Assembly: GCA_024220505.1 (NCBI GenBank)
Contig: JAKZZE010000006.1
Location: 1,984,001-2,048,000 of the forward strand
Length of the DNA stretch: 64,000 bases
Direction: 5' to 3'
Source of the DNA: Rhizopus arrhizus
Lineage: Eukaryota; Mucoromycota; Mucoromycetes; Mucorales; Rhizopodaceae
The notes below the pieces were generated by a model. The model saw only the letters and a program-made list of their open reading frames with translations, ran no database searches and had not been told where the DNA came from. Made by a program: the position numbers and the translations under genes. The stretch's first letter is position 1. Every line of letters starts with the position of its first letter. Of the stretch, positions 12,785 to 24,371 are shown piece by piece.

Positions 12785-14020
12785 ATGAAGAAGAAAGAAA
12801 AAGCAAGTACCCTGTTCATATATTAATTTATTTCTAATATGTAAAAAGTAGGTTTTGCTTATGGGAAAGAGTGGTTCAGGAAAGACCTCCATGCGGTCAA
12901 TCATTTTCAGTAATTATATTGCTAGAGACACTAGAAGATTAGGCGCAACAAGTAAAAATAAATAAATAAAAATAAAATTATACACACTGAAAAACTCACT
13001 TTTTTTATATAGTTGATGTTGAACATTCAAATGTCAAATTTCTTGGCAATTTAGTATTAAACTTATGGGATTGTGGAGGGTAAACTATCAGCTGAATTTT
13101 TTTTATTTTCCTTACAGTCTTTCTATAGTCAAGAAGCATTTATGGAGAATTATTTTGCTTCACAAAGAGATAGAATTTTTAAAAATGTAGAAGTACTGAT
13201 ATATGTGTTTGATGTAGAAAGTAGAGATTGGGAAAAGGATCTTCACTATTATCAGTCTTGTTTAGAAGCTATACTTGCCAACTCAAAGGAAGCACGTATA
13301 TTTTGTTTAATACATAAAATGGACCTTGTACCTGAACATCAAAGAGATCAAGTAATAGCTATAATAATAGTAACAAAACTATAAACTAAACTTTATGTAA
13401 AGGTATTCGAACAACGTGTAACAGAACTTCAAAGAAGATCAGAACCATTAAATATCCAAGCCTTTCGTACATCCATTTGGGATGAAACACTTTATGCTGT
13501 AAAAACAAAACCAAAAAAAAGAGACTATTTCTGTTGATAGAAATAAGACTAATTATAATGATTTATTAGGCTTGGTCTAAAATTGTGCATTGTTTGATTC
13601 CTAACATCAGAGTGCTTGAGTCACACTTGAACAACTTTTGTCGTATATGTGATGCAGATGAAGTTGTATTATTTGAAAGAACGACATTTTTAGTGATTGC
13701 AACAGCAGCTACTATACTTCATCAAGATCATCATCGATTTGAGAAAATAAGTAATATTATTAAACAATTCAACTTGGGCTGTAGCAGATCACAAACAAGA
13801 TTTAAAAGTATGGAAATTAGAGGAAGTAATTTTACAGCATTTATTGATGTATTAACAAATAATACCTACGTTATGATTGTTATGTCAGATCCCAATATAC
13901 GTAAGCATAAATCGTTATCATCATCATTATCTTTACTTATTATTTTAAATAGAATCAGCAGCTACTCTATTAAATATTGCAGCAGCTAAAAAACATTTTG
14001 AAAAAATTGAAGCAAAATAA
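12785..14020 (+). CDS. GTR1: Rag-family GTPase Gtr1/RagA
   Basis: Gtr1 pairs with Gtr2 on the vacuole or lysosome and signals amino-acid sufficiency to TORC1. Seven exons (12785-12802, 12852-12951, 13013-13079, 13129-13351, 13403-13498, 13570-13900, 13953-14020) sum to 903 nt, 300 residues. Visible motifs: P-loop GKSGSGKTS, switch region [25 protein letters not shown] (G3), HKMDL (G4), then the roadblock-like C-terminal dimerisation domain. Intron 1 is only in frame if it uses a GC donor (GCAAGT at 12803), giving MKKKEK joined to VLLMGK. The five other introns use GT-AG. Identity is certain; the N-terminal junction is inferred from frame. Confidence 0.95.
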
Positions 14021-14100
14021 AAAATATAAAAAGAGACGTCATGTAATTCACCCAACTCTATTTTTTATTTTTATTTTTTTCTCTCTCTTTTACTCTTTTT

Positions 14101-14978
14101 ATGTTATATCAAAGAACTGTATTTTTATTCTATAGTAAACGCAATATATCAAATATTAAGAATTTAAATTTTAATAGAAATCAACATCATTTTAATACAT
14201 ATGATATTGCTTTGGACCTCGAGAAACAGGGCTTAAGTAAATCACAAGCTGCTGTATTAATGAAAGGCATGAAATTTAAATTAAGAGAAAGGTAAATTAT
14301 TCTGTTATTAAATTGTTTATTTAAATTCTTGATAGATTAGCTCAAATAGAAGAAAATTATATAGTTTCATCCGATTTTGATAATGTAATAATACGATTAA
14401 TGTAGAAAAGAGAACTAATTTATTTCAATAGGACACTTATTTTATAAAATCGGGATTATCTGAGCTAAAGACGGAAATTCAAATGATGAAGAGACAAGAT
14501 ATACAAATATTAAAGGCAGACAAGGATATGTTGGCACGTGAAGTAGATACAGTGGCACAAAGGTTAAACGAACAAGTAGAGTTAATGAAGAATGAGATTA
14601 CATTAGAATTAAATAATAAAAAGAATGAAACAAGAATGGATCATCAAGAAATTGATATTAAAATACAAGAATTAAATAATAAGTTGACAATTAAGCTGAG
14701 TGAATTCAAAATGGGATTAGAATCTGTTAGATTAGAAACTATTTGGAAAGGACTTGGTAAAGAAAATAAAATAAAAATTTTAAAATTATTAACTTTATTA
14801 TTTAGCTGGTGTAGCTGCTGCTGGTTTAACGATAGGCATGATGGCGTATGCTTTATCAAATTATACTCGAAAAAGAAAACAAGAAAATAAGGGGAAAAAA
14901 TTAAAGGCTAAAAAACAAATGCAAGAGGAAGCACATCACGCTGGATTTATTGACATGGAAGTGGTTTATTCTGCATGA
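14101..14978 (+). CDS. CCDC90/MCUR1-like mitochondrial coiled-coil protein (DUF1640)
   Basis: Family members sit in the inner mitochondrial membrane; animal MCUR1 affects the calcium uniporter and yeast Fmp32 has been linked to cytochrome oxidase assembly. Four exons (14101-14291, 14336-14384, 14432-14756, 14806-14978) sum to 738 nt, 245 residues. The N-terminus is basic and Ser/Asn-rich (SKRNISNIKNLNFNRN), a likely presequence. It is followed by the family head NTYDIALDLEKQGLSKSQA. A long coiled coil (about residues 90-185, rich in K/E/L/I/N) leads to one C-terminal transmembrane helix (AGVAAAGLTIGMMAYAL). The order presequence, head, coiled coil and helix matches DUF1640. Which mitochondrial role applies here is open. 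Confidence 0.85.
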
Positions 14979-15068
14979 AATACATAAACAACTAACTCCG
15001 CTGAACTCTCTCTCTCTCTCTTTCTTTCTCCCCTTTTTTTCTTCTTCTCTTTCTTTCCCTTTGTAGCC

Positions 15069-15480
15069 ATGTTAATAAATAAACAATCTTCTGAATCTAT
15101 CATTACTCATCATCATCAACTACCACTAACTGAGCACAATTTAATATTATTTAATCAACAAGTAAATAGAATTATTTCAAGTATTAACACTAATGTCTTT
15201 CTAGTTCCCATCCCATAAAGAATCAAGGAAAGAAAAGGCTATTTTATTTGTTGAAGAACAGTCACCTATTATAGAACTGGAAAGAGTACTAAAAGAGCAA
15301 CAAGAACGAGAAATAAGGATTGATTGTGATCAGACAATGTTTAGTACAAAATTAAAAAGGCAAAATAATTTCCTTTTAAATTGGTTTTTTAAATTTAAAC
15401 AAAGGAAGTGTTCCTTCAATTGTCTTTTTTCAAATATAGAAAAGGATGAACTCATTGCATTTAAATACCCAGAGAAATAA
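15069..15480 (+). CDS. Small unknown protein, two exons
   Basis: Two exons (15069-15161, 15205-15480) joined at a GTAAAT donor and TTCTAG acceptor give a 122-residue basic protein. It begins MLINKQSSESIITHHH and ends DELIAFKYPEK. The middle is charged and helical (IIELERVLKEQQEREIRID). It lies 90 bp after the CCDC90-like gene in the same orientation, with a strongly pyrimidine-rich leader (15005-15062), the usual look of a promoter here. No family recognised. The splice keeps frame exactly and the ORF ends before a convergent gene, so I think it is a real gene. Confidence 0.6.
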
Positions 15481-15567
15481 TAATTTGTATAAAGATTATA
15501 ACAATAATTGCTACTATTAATACTACCACTACTACTAATAATAAACTTTTAATTTTTTTTTTTCTAT

Positions 15568-16820
15568 TTACAAAACAATCACTTTTCCTTCATCACTACT
15601 CTGTTTAGCCAATTCAATAATACGAATACAGTTAGCTCCATCTTCAGGCTTCACAGCCAATAAGCTAGCATCTGATTTGATAATCGCTTCACCCACATTA
15701 TTATAGAAAGACAAGTAATCACCATTTTGAGTATCTACTTTACCAACAATATGAACACCACCAATCTCTGTATCAATGCAACCATATCGGTCTGAACTTT
15801 CAACACCATAACCAGCATCTGTAGGAACAAGGCCAGCTTTCAACTGATCTTCTTGAACATCCAAATATTCCTTTCTAAATCCGCCATTCATACCACGAAG
15901 ATTGAAGCGTAAGACAGGTGTATGGCGAGATAACATGCTGGAACGAAGAATGGCCTTGAAGGAATTTTCATAGCCCAAGATGATAGTGAAATCATCAGCA
16001 ACATCTGTTTCTTTTAATTGTCTTTGATTGCTCACTGTAGCATACACAGTCTTGGGCATACCAAATAAGGAAATGGCTTCATCATTGATTAATGTCATAT
16101 TTCTTTTATGGTTTTTATCACTACTTTACCTTGATCGATTAAATGAGCTCCAAGGTCATAAAGCATACCTGATCCAGGAGCGTCGGATTGTTCTCTCCAA
16201 CCGGCCTTGACAAAGTTACGGAAACGATCAAAGTGAGATTCAAATTCAACCAAACGACCCAAATGACCTGCATTGATCAGCTTCTTGACCGTCAAGAAAT
16301 CACCATCCCAGCGACGGTTTTGATAGACACTGCAAATAAGTCCTGTTTCCTTGGCAACACGAGCAAGATCATTGGCTTCTTCAGAAGTCACAGTAAAAGG
16401 CTTTTCAACAATAACTATTGAAAGAATGAACACATAAGCTTTTTATGCATTCGCAAGTATTTACCATTTTTGCCACTCTTCATGGCTTGAAGAGCTAATG
16501 AATAATGAGAACCATTGGGTGTAGTGATAACAACCAAATCGATTTCAGAAGAAGCAAATAAATCATCCGTACTCTTAAATACATTAATCCAAGGGTACAC
16601 TTCTTTTGACTTATCACTCTTTCTTTCAACAACTGCAGCCAATTTTAAATAAGGTGATGAGACGATCAAAGGGCAGTGAAAGACACGAGCAGACATGCCT
16701 TTGTATATTATGTTAGAAAAACATGCAACATACACCTATTTTTTTTTTATTTTTATTTTTTTTTTACGAGTGCTTACCAAAGCCAATAACACCCACATTG
16801 ATTTTGTTTTCGGAAGACAT
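15568..16820 (-). CDS. Gfo/Idh/MocA-family NAD(P)-dependent oxidoreductase
   Basis: Sugar- or polyol-type dehydrogenase. Four exons (16820-16778, 16698-16465, 16414-16130, 16076-15568) sum to 1071 nt, 356 residues, the family's usual size. The N-terminus INVGVIGFGMSARVFHCPLI is the Rossmann nucleotide-binding turn. Next come DLVVITTPNGSHYSLALQAM and VIVEKPFTVTSEEANDLA; EKP is the family's signature lysine motif. YQNRRWDGDF and GSGMLYDLGAHLIDQA follow, with the catalytic-region histidine in the latter. The C-terminal half is the alpha/beta substrate domain. It resembles E. coli YdgJ-type and yeast members; the true substrate cannot be read from sequence. The last intron ends at GATGAAG (16077), chosen because it alone restores frame. 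Confidence 0.9.
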
Positions 16821-17465
16821 TTTTTGATATAGAATTTAGTGTAATGGAAAAAAAAAGAAAAGAAAAATGGGATTCCTCTTTTATTGTTTCCATATATTCC
16901 CAACTTGTCACGAAACCGCAGTAATAGAGCACGTTAAACTCAGATTAAATTTTAATGAGCCCACAGAAAGAAACAAATATCATTTCATACAAAAAAAGGC
17001 AAACAAAAATATACAAATATCAATCTTAACAGGCATTAATACACATCGCTTGCCATAAAAAAATTGTCTTCTTTTTCAGGCGATTTTTTTTTTTCTCTTT
17101 TCTTCAAAGATGACTAATAGACTCAGTTCTCCCGCGTTTTTAGTCTGTTTTCGTGACTTATTCTGGGACGCTGATCTTTCAACTGAATCTCAGCTATGAC
17201 ACGTCTTTGTCAGCATTGAAACTACCATTATCCTCTGCATCAGTACTTTATAAGCAATTTCATGAAACGACAATGATGTGAACTTATAAAAATTCTCACA
17301 AATCAAGCTTTTTTTCCAACATTTACAAAGCTTCTGTTGATTAATATTTATGTAACCAATACATCTTTTAATATATAAATGGTATTGAATCAAATGAAAA
17401 TGAGTGCAAGATGAAGTATTACAACACAAAGCATTTCTATGATTTTTCTTTATGAATTATAATGT
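16821..17465. other. Intergenic between oxidoreductase and RAE1
   Basis: AT-rich DNA of about 645 bp. It holds the oxidoreductase promoter (T-runs on the gene strand near 16840-16860) and the 3' region of RAE1. Small open stretches at 16867-17058 and 17190-17429 show no coding character. Confidence 0.5.
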
Positions 17466-18789
17466 TTAACGCTTCTTTGGAGTACGAGGTTTAATTTCAT
17501 CGTCTCTAACTGCATGCAAATAAATTTTTGGAGTATTGGTTGGAAGTGCTTGTTTGTAACCCTATATGCATTGTTTGTTATTTAACGATATTCCTCTATT
17601 TTTTTTTTTCCTTTACCTTTGTCCAATCATAACCAAGTGCGTAAGCAAAGATACTGCCGTTGCGATTAAATGCTGTGTTCGTGATTGGGCCCGTAGTCTT
17701 TGGGAATGGTTTCAAGCGTTGTTTAGAATCTTTATCCCAAAAACTAAATGTACCATCACCACCTGCAGTAGAGAACGTACCATGAACAGGATGGAAACTA
17801 ATATCATGTACTGCATATATATTTTTGGAATCGTCACGGTGACATTTGAATGAAAAGTTTTTACTATAAAAATTCATTAGACAAGGTTAATGCAAAATTT
17901 ACAAGACTTACGATGCTTCCTTTTCATCAATATATTGAATACCGACTCTTCCTTCAATTGAACCAATAGCAAAGCCTTTACTATCCGCAAAACAAGAAAC
18001 AACACGAGTTTGCCATTTTAATGGTGATACTATTTGCTAAAGAGGCTATGTCAGATTATACACACATATTGTGTTCTGATGTTTTTACCTTGAAAATGAC
18101 TGTAGGGTTATTTAAATCAAATAAACAAACATGCTTTTCTGCTGTTGCTGCAACCATCAATGGTCCCTTTGCATCCATAGCATAACAACGTTCAGGAAGT
18201 TGAACAGTACCGATAGGTGTAGGCGAACGTAAATCCCAATATCTGATTGTTTTGTCCCAACTACCAGTTGCAAGTACATTGCCTTGATCCAAAAACTTGG
18301 CACACTTAATGGGTTCGTCGTGCTGAGCGATTTGTGTTGATTGACCAGTTGAGATGTCAAACATTCTTCCTGCTTTGTCTACTCCTCCTGATACAACCTT
18401 TGTACCATCCTAATATATAATAAAGAATGAATTCACAGTTCTCTTTTAAGCTTATTCTTTTTTGTGGCATTTACTTTACTCCAAGTAACACATAGTGCTG
18501 GTCCTTCGTGTTGATAAGAAGTTTTGGGAACTGTATTTCCTGAAGGTTGAACTTCATAAATGCGAACCTAGTTTTTAAGGCATAAGAAGAATGGGAATTA
18601 CATTTTTAAATATTTCTTACTTGATTATCCCATGAGGATACAGCCAAATAATCAGCTTGTGAAGAGAAATCTAAGCCTGTAATTGTGTCTGTTGGTGGAT
18701 TGGATACCTGTTTAAAAAAATGAGTGAATAAAAGAGTACTAAGACGTTTGATTCCCTATGATTACCTCAAAATCTTTATTATCCATCAT
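17466..18789 (-). CDS. RAE1: mRNA export factor Rae1/Gle2 (WD40)
   Basis: Nuclear-pore-associated WD40 protein that binds the GLEBS motif of Nup98-type nucleoporins and acts in mRNA export. Seven exons (18789-18766, 18707-18621, 18567-18475, 18409-18089, 18036-17912, 17863-17617, 17561-17466) sum to 993 nt, 330 residues. Diagnostic pieces: [13 protein letters not shown] at the start, [63 protein letters not shown], and a basic PRTPKKR end. These follow Rae1 blade by blade. Two adjacent ATGs (18789, 18786) could both serve. Identity is certain. Confidence 0.96.
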
Positions 18790-19341
18790 ATTGAAACGCG
18801 CTTAAAAAAGAAAAAAAAAAAAAAGAAAAAAAAAACAAGTCAAATTTTTTATCATCATAAAGTCCGACTAAAGAAAGTGGGGCTTGCTGACAAGAAACAA
18901 ACAAAAATAAAAAGGAGGTGAGCATCAACTCAATGGTTTTATACACTTCATCTTATTATTGTGAATCATAAAGAAGTCATGTTAATGAGAAAAAAAGGTA
19001 CTTACTATTTTCATTTTAAGATAAAAGGAATTGATGTCTCTTTAAATATCTATTCAATTACATTTCTAAATATTTCTAATGTGAACTATGATCAAACAAA
19101 ACATGCTTGTATCTTTGTTATTAAAAGTTTCTGTAAATCATTTTGGGAGATTGTAAAGTAACAGTTCAAAGTATTAGTTCAGAACAGAGAGACTTTTTTT
19201 TCAAATTCTCGTAGCATACAAAAAGCGAAGCAAGATTTGCTTATACTATTTAATGCTAATAAGAAAGAAAAAAAAAAGTTTCAACAAGACAATGTATTGT
19301 CCTTCTGCTAGTTACAGTGATTTCCCGCTCTAGATTTGCGA

Positions 19342-19392
<51 letters not shown>

Positions 19393-19944
19393 ATAGCATA
19401 AAAACAAGGGTACAGTTTATCAGCTTGATAGATGATACTTTTGATCATTTACTACAGTCATATAAAAATTAAAGTGTTCTTAATACAATATATGTTGTAT
19501 CTGGATTGGTACTTTGAATAATAGTGGTAAAATCATTGTCGGCTACAAAAAAATAGAAATGCTACGATTGGTCGGTTTTTCTACTTATTGGTACTTTCAT
19601 GAGCAGGATTAATTTTGCAGTAAGAAAACAAATAAATAACCAATTACATGTAAAATAAATAATGAATACAAACAGATAAAGCTTACACTTGGATAGTTGA
19701 TAATCAATAATAATATCACATTCGCCAAGACAAATGTTCTTATTTCTGCTTGTTTATACGTCTATTTGAATTCACCGGGACAAAAAAAGAAGGTAGGAAA
19801 AAAAATCTCCCCAATTTTCTCCTTTTCCCCGTTTACGCATTAATTTAATTCATATAAAAAAGTCAAATATATTTGTTTTTATTTATTTTATTACCCACTT
19901 TACTCTTTTATATATACATATATACATATATACATCAATTCAAT
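18790..19944. other. Intergenic with very long poly(A)
   Basis: Divergent promoter region of RAE1 and the L-fuconate dehydratase gene. It contains an A-rich interrupted run at about 18804-18835 and a pure 48-bp A run at 19344-19391. TATATACATATA repeats lie directly before the 19945 ATG. Open stretches (18724-18921, 18961-19161) start from non-ATG codons and are not credible. Confidence 0.5.
19344..19391 (+). repeat. Poly(A) tract, 48 bp
   Basis: Longest homopolymer in the window, in the divergent promoter between RAE1 and the L-fuconate dehydratase gene. Comparable runs are at 41788-41820 and 9186-9219. Confidence 0.85.
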
Positions 19945-21321
19945 ATGGTTCAATCTCTAAATGACTGCACTATTACTCGTTACGAAGTTCGTGATATCCG
20001 TTTTCCCACTTCAAAGATGTTGGATGGTTCTGATGCTATGAATAAAGATCCTGATTACTCTGCTGCCTATGTTATTTTTTACACAGACAATGAAAAGTTA
20101 AATGGACACGGATTAACTTTCACTTGTGGTCGCGGTAATGATGTTGTGTGCGCTGCTATTGAACAGCTTGCTTTGAAGTTTGTCAATAAAAAATTAAGCG
20201 ATTTAGTATCTGACATGCGTGCCACTCATCAAATATGTACTGGTGACTCTCAGCTTCGCTGGATTGGTCCTGAAAAGGGTGTTATTCACTTGGCTACAGG
20301 TGCTGTTATCAACGCTATTTGGGATCTTTGGGGAAAAGCTGCCAACAAACCTGTGTGGAAGTTGGTAGTTGATATGACACCTGAAGAATTTGTGCAGTGT
20401 ATTGATTTCCGCTACATTACTGATGTCATTACTCCTGAAGAAGCCATTACTATGTTACGTGAATTGGAGCCTACCAAGTCTCAACGTGAAGCTGAAATGC
20501 GTGAACATGGATTCCCAAGTTATACTACATCTGCTGGTTGGTTAGGTAACGATTAGGACGTTTATGCTTTTTTAGAACAAAGGTTAACATGATACCATTT
20601 AGGCTACAGTGATGAAAAAGTTCGTAGATTGATTCGTGAATCAAAGGCCAGAGGGTTTACACATTTTAAGCAAAAGGTAGGAGGTGATAAAGAATCCGAT
20701 GTCAGACGTGCTGCTATCATCCGTGAGGAAATTGGTGAAGAAGGTACACTGATGATGGATGCAAACCAAGTTTGGGATGTACAAGAAGCTATTGATTGGA
20801 TGCAAGACCTTTTGAAGTTCAAGCCACTTTTCATTGAAGAACCCACTTCACCTGATGACGTTCTTGGACATGCTGCTATCCGTAAAGCTCTTCACCCTCA
20901 CACAGCCGTTGCTACTGGTGAACACATTCAAAATCGTATCATCTTTAAGCAATTATTCCAAGCTCAAGCCATCGATTACTGCCAAATTGATTCATGTCGT
21001 GTAGCTGGTGTCAATGAAATCCTCGCTATTTTATTGATGGCAAAGAAATTCAATATCCCGGTCTGTCCTCACGCTGGTGGTGTTGGTCTTTGTGAATACG
21101 TCCAACATTTGTCTTTTATTGATTATATCTGTGTTACCGGTACAACTAAAAATCGTGTACTTGAATATGTTGATCATTTGCATGACCACTTTGTCCATCC
21201 TGTCGTTATGAAGAACAGCAGATATACAACCCCCCTTGCCCCTGGCTATTCAATAGAAATGAAACGCGAATCTATTGAAGATTATACATTTCCTACTGGT
21301 AAAATTCATCAAAATCAGTAG
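19945..21321 (+). CDS. L-fuconate dehydratase (enolase superfamily, ENOSF1-like)
   Basis: Predicted to dehydrate L-fuconate to the 2-keto-3-deoxy acid in non-phosphorylating fucose catabolism. Two exons (19945-20545, 20603-21321) give 439 residues, the ENOSF1 length. The N-terminal capping domain (VRDIRFPTSKMLDGSDAMNK, SAAYVIFYTDNEKLNGHGLT) is typical. The barrel carries the expected catalytic set: KQK near residue 223-225, MMDANQVW (metal Asp near 253), FIEEPTSPDD (Glu near 279), ATGEHIQNR (Glu near 307) and CPHAGGVGLCEYVQH (catalytic His). All key residues appear present. No neighbouring fucose-pathway genes are in the window. Confidence 0.95.
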
Positions 21322-21810
21322 AGATCTTTATGGAAAGCAACTTGTAAAATTTAAATGCAATAAATATTGAATAGCCTTTTTAAAAAAATTCTATACATAT
21401 ATGAATAAGGTATTGGTTTATTTCATTCAGACCTGCGACATTATTTTTTTTAATTATTGGCAAACTGAGTGAAGAAACGTAACAAAATCGGAGAATTTAG
21501 AATAAAAACTTACAAAAAAAGAGACTGAAATGGAAAGCAAAGAATATAACCATATAGATATATAAGCTAAAACATAAGAATGTTAGATGAGTCTTTGGTT
21601 AAGTTGTTTAGCGTACTTATATGAAAATGAGAATAATCAATGTATGTATAGTGTTGAAAATAATGAAAAAAGAAAAAATGAGTAAGAAATCAAAAGCTAC
21701 TATCATGTTTATAACTTGCACTTAATGCATCTAGATGTTGAGCAGTGATAACTGTTCAGGAGAAATTATTGGTTTCTAAGTCCTATTGGTCTTTCTGGCT
21801 TTCCTGATCG
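21322..21810. other. Spacer between L-fuconate dehydratase gene and Fanzor relic
   Basis: AT-rich, no gene. On the minus strand this is the DNA just downstream of the Fanzor stop codon, where Fanzor/TnpB guide RNAs normally lie. I see no obvious structured RNA by eye. Confidence 0.4.
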
Positions 21811-24146
21811 TTAAGGAACATCATGTCTGAACCTTTCGGAAATCTGGTCTTTCTCACGAAGCGAGCGAACAATATGCAACATGTTAAGGTAAGCAGCTAA
21901 GTCATGATTCCAGAGACGAAATTGTTTCCTATTGTCAGAATCCACATTGCTATTAACCACAGGGATTCGGCAGTTTTGATTTGTACATCTTAATAGACCA
22001 TGTCTAATAATTTGAGGGAGGGCTTATCTTCTATAAGTACGAGGATTCGGTGCCATTCGAAAGGTCCCCAAGGTCATTTCTTCACAATGTGGACAGCATA
22101 TACTTGTTTGAAATTCATCAATCAGGAGAAGGTGGAAACCATGCTTCTGAAGGGGCCTTTGAAAAACTATACCACAAATGGACTTATAAAACCTGGGGCT
22201 TGGAGAAGACCAGTTTCCCACCACAAGGGTAGCAACATCACCAACTTCCTCCTTAAACTGGCAATCAAGAAATGGTCAGCAAGCTGATTTCTGAAATAAG
22301 GCAGTAGCCGAAGTTTTCAGCGAATCGGATAGGCAGTAGCATGATTAGTTGGTATGTTCACACAATGAGCCTGAAAATCAGCAGTATGCTCGGTGTGGCT
22401 CCTAAGAAAATCAACGTATTCTTCCAACATCAAAGCTCTGGAATGAATTAGATAGCGTTCAGCTAAAACAGTGTTGTCAGTCTTGATGTTTTGAAGAATA
22501 CGGCAGTATTTTCTTAATTTACGAGAATTGTCTTGCTGTGACTTTGTGTACATGTACTACATCCTCTCTTGAATAGTGGAATCCTCATGAATACAGTAGA
22601 GCAGATCTCTTCTTCCAGACCAACAATCACACAGGAATCTTTCAGTTCTTGCTGATTTGCTGAGGGAATATTGTTGATGTATTTTGCAGATTCACGTGAA
22701 ACAGTAAACCTTAAAGAGTAGCGAGCTTGAGTATCAAGCCTCTTTTTTAGAAGAGCCACATAAGTACCATCTGTTTGAATCGTTATCCGGAAATACAGGT
22801 TACGATCTTCTTCTTGATTTCGGAAATGCAGAGCGTTTAGGTAAACTACTTTATTCCAAAGAGCCCATCTTATGCCATCTCTCTATGAGCAGCCAAGGAT
22901 AGTTTGACACAAGGCCTTGTTATCAATGATAGCATAGCAGGATGATCAAAAGCAACGGAAAGGGAACCAGTTGATGATTGGCAAGTTCAAAGCAGCAATG
23001 GCCTGAGCAAATCGATAGAAAGCCTTGAAATGATCAACTGGACAGGCATTGACATCATAATAAAGATTATTTTGACTAAAGATTTAACTGCGAGCACGTG
23101 TCAACAGAACAGGAACAAGCACCCCCATAGAGAGAAACTTGGAGTCATCAAGCAACTTTGAGATACTTGCAGATAATAAATTTGAGAAGTAAAAGGAAGT
23201 AATACTTGAAAACTTAGTGAATGCGTCTCTATGTAACCTCTTTATTAGATTTCAAGACGAGGGAGAGAGTTCATATAATCAAACTACGAATTTATATAGG
23301 AAATGGAATTCAAGGTCAATTATATTATTGAGATTGATGAACAATATATAGTTAATGTTAGAAATGAGCTTTAAACAATATGTAATAAGTGATATTATGT
23401 ATTCAGTGCTTATTATTTATTATATAGGATTTGAGTAACCACATACGAGCAATAAGTATTTAATAAGGTAAATATGACAAGCCTCTTCAATACCAGTTTG
23501 ACTACTGATACAGGCGGGGATGGCTTCTTTGAATTTTCTTGCAGGAGTAATGATAGTGTGAGAAATCTCCATGGCAGTCGCCTCACGATCTAAACCTTGT
23601 TTACGACAACGGTGTTTTTCTACTAAAGTACGCTAACCTGCAGTAGATGATTAATTGCTTGTTTGAGGTGGTTACCAAAGTTCATGTGGTCATGAAGAGC
23701 ATAAGCATTGTGGAACTTGATGCACCCATAGATTGAGCTTTGTTGAACGAACATAAACCAAGGCTGCTGGTATCCAGTGTCTTGCAGATAGGGCTCAAGC
23801 TGAAAACCAATGCGTTGACGCATATCTCAGATTTTGTTACTTCACACTGCACGACTGTAAGTAACCAAGAGAAGCCACGCCTCTGCAAAGGAATCTTGAT
23901 TTATCAGACTAGCAACATCAAAGTCGTCATCGTCAGTAAGCTTAAAAAGAAGATGTACTTTGTCAAAGAGTTTGCATGAGTGATAGTGCTGTGCAAGATG
24001 TTGACGAGCCTTTTCAGTTGAGGACGCAAACGAGGATTCCAACCGATACAATTCACAGAAGACTTGACAAGCAAGGTACGAGCCCTAGGAGCCAGAGAGC
24101 AAAAAGTACTAATAGAAGACATAGGAGAATCTGCTGCGGCCACCAT
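21811..24146 (-). pseudogene. Degraded Fanzor (eukaryotic TnpB-like RNA-guided nuclease)
   Basis: Remnant of a transposon-encoded Fanzor gene. From the ATG at 24146 the N-terminus reads CIGWNPRLRPQLKRLVNILH then THANSLTKY before frames change. Other frames continue with HNAYALHDHMNFGNHLKQAI, RITIQTDGTYVALLKKR and LRKYCRILQNIKTDNTV. The last 100 codons lie almost in one frame and show the RuvC/zinc-ribbon end: VVGNWSSP, LLIDEFQTS (RuvC-II Glu), CCPHC, LRCTNQNC (zinc-ribbon cysteines), LWNHDLAAYLNM (RuvC-III Asp), stop at 21811. Several frameshifts and in-frame stops (one after NPRTYRR) break the gene. The RuvC-I position reads CVIVGLEEEI, without the catalytic Asp expected there. Family call rests on this ordered motif set as remembered from TnpB/Fanzor proteins. 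Confidence 0.8.
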
Positions 24147-24337
24147 TGTCTAAGTGGAAGCCTAGTATATAATCCAAATGATTAGGTACTGTTTAAACCA
24201 AGAAAATAATAAAAATACTTACAATCTGCTATAAAATACTAGTAAATTTTTAAAAAAAAAGAGCCGAGTAAAAAAGAGTAAGACCAAAAGTTAAAATGTA
24301 TGAGTAGGTATAAATTAGTAGAAAACCCAAACAAACA

Positions 24338-24338
24338 T

Positions 24339-24371
<33 letters not shown>
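24338..24371 (+). repeat. Compound microsatellite (CA)n(GA)n
   Basis: About seven CA units followed directly by about ten GA units. Confidence 0.9.
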
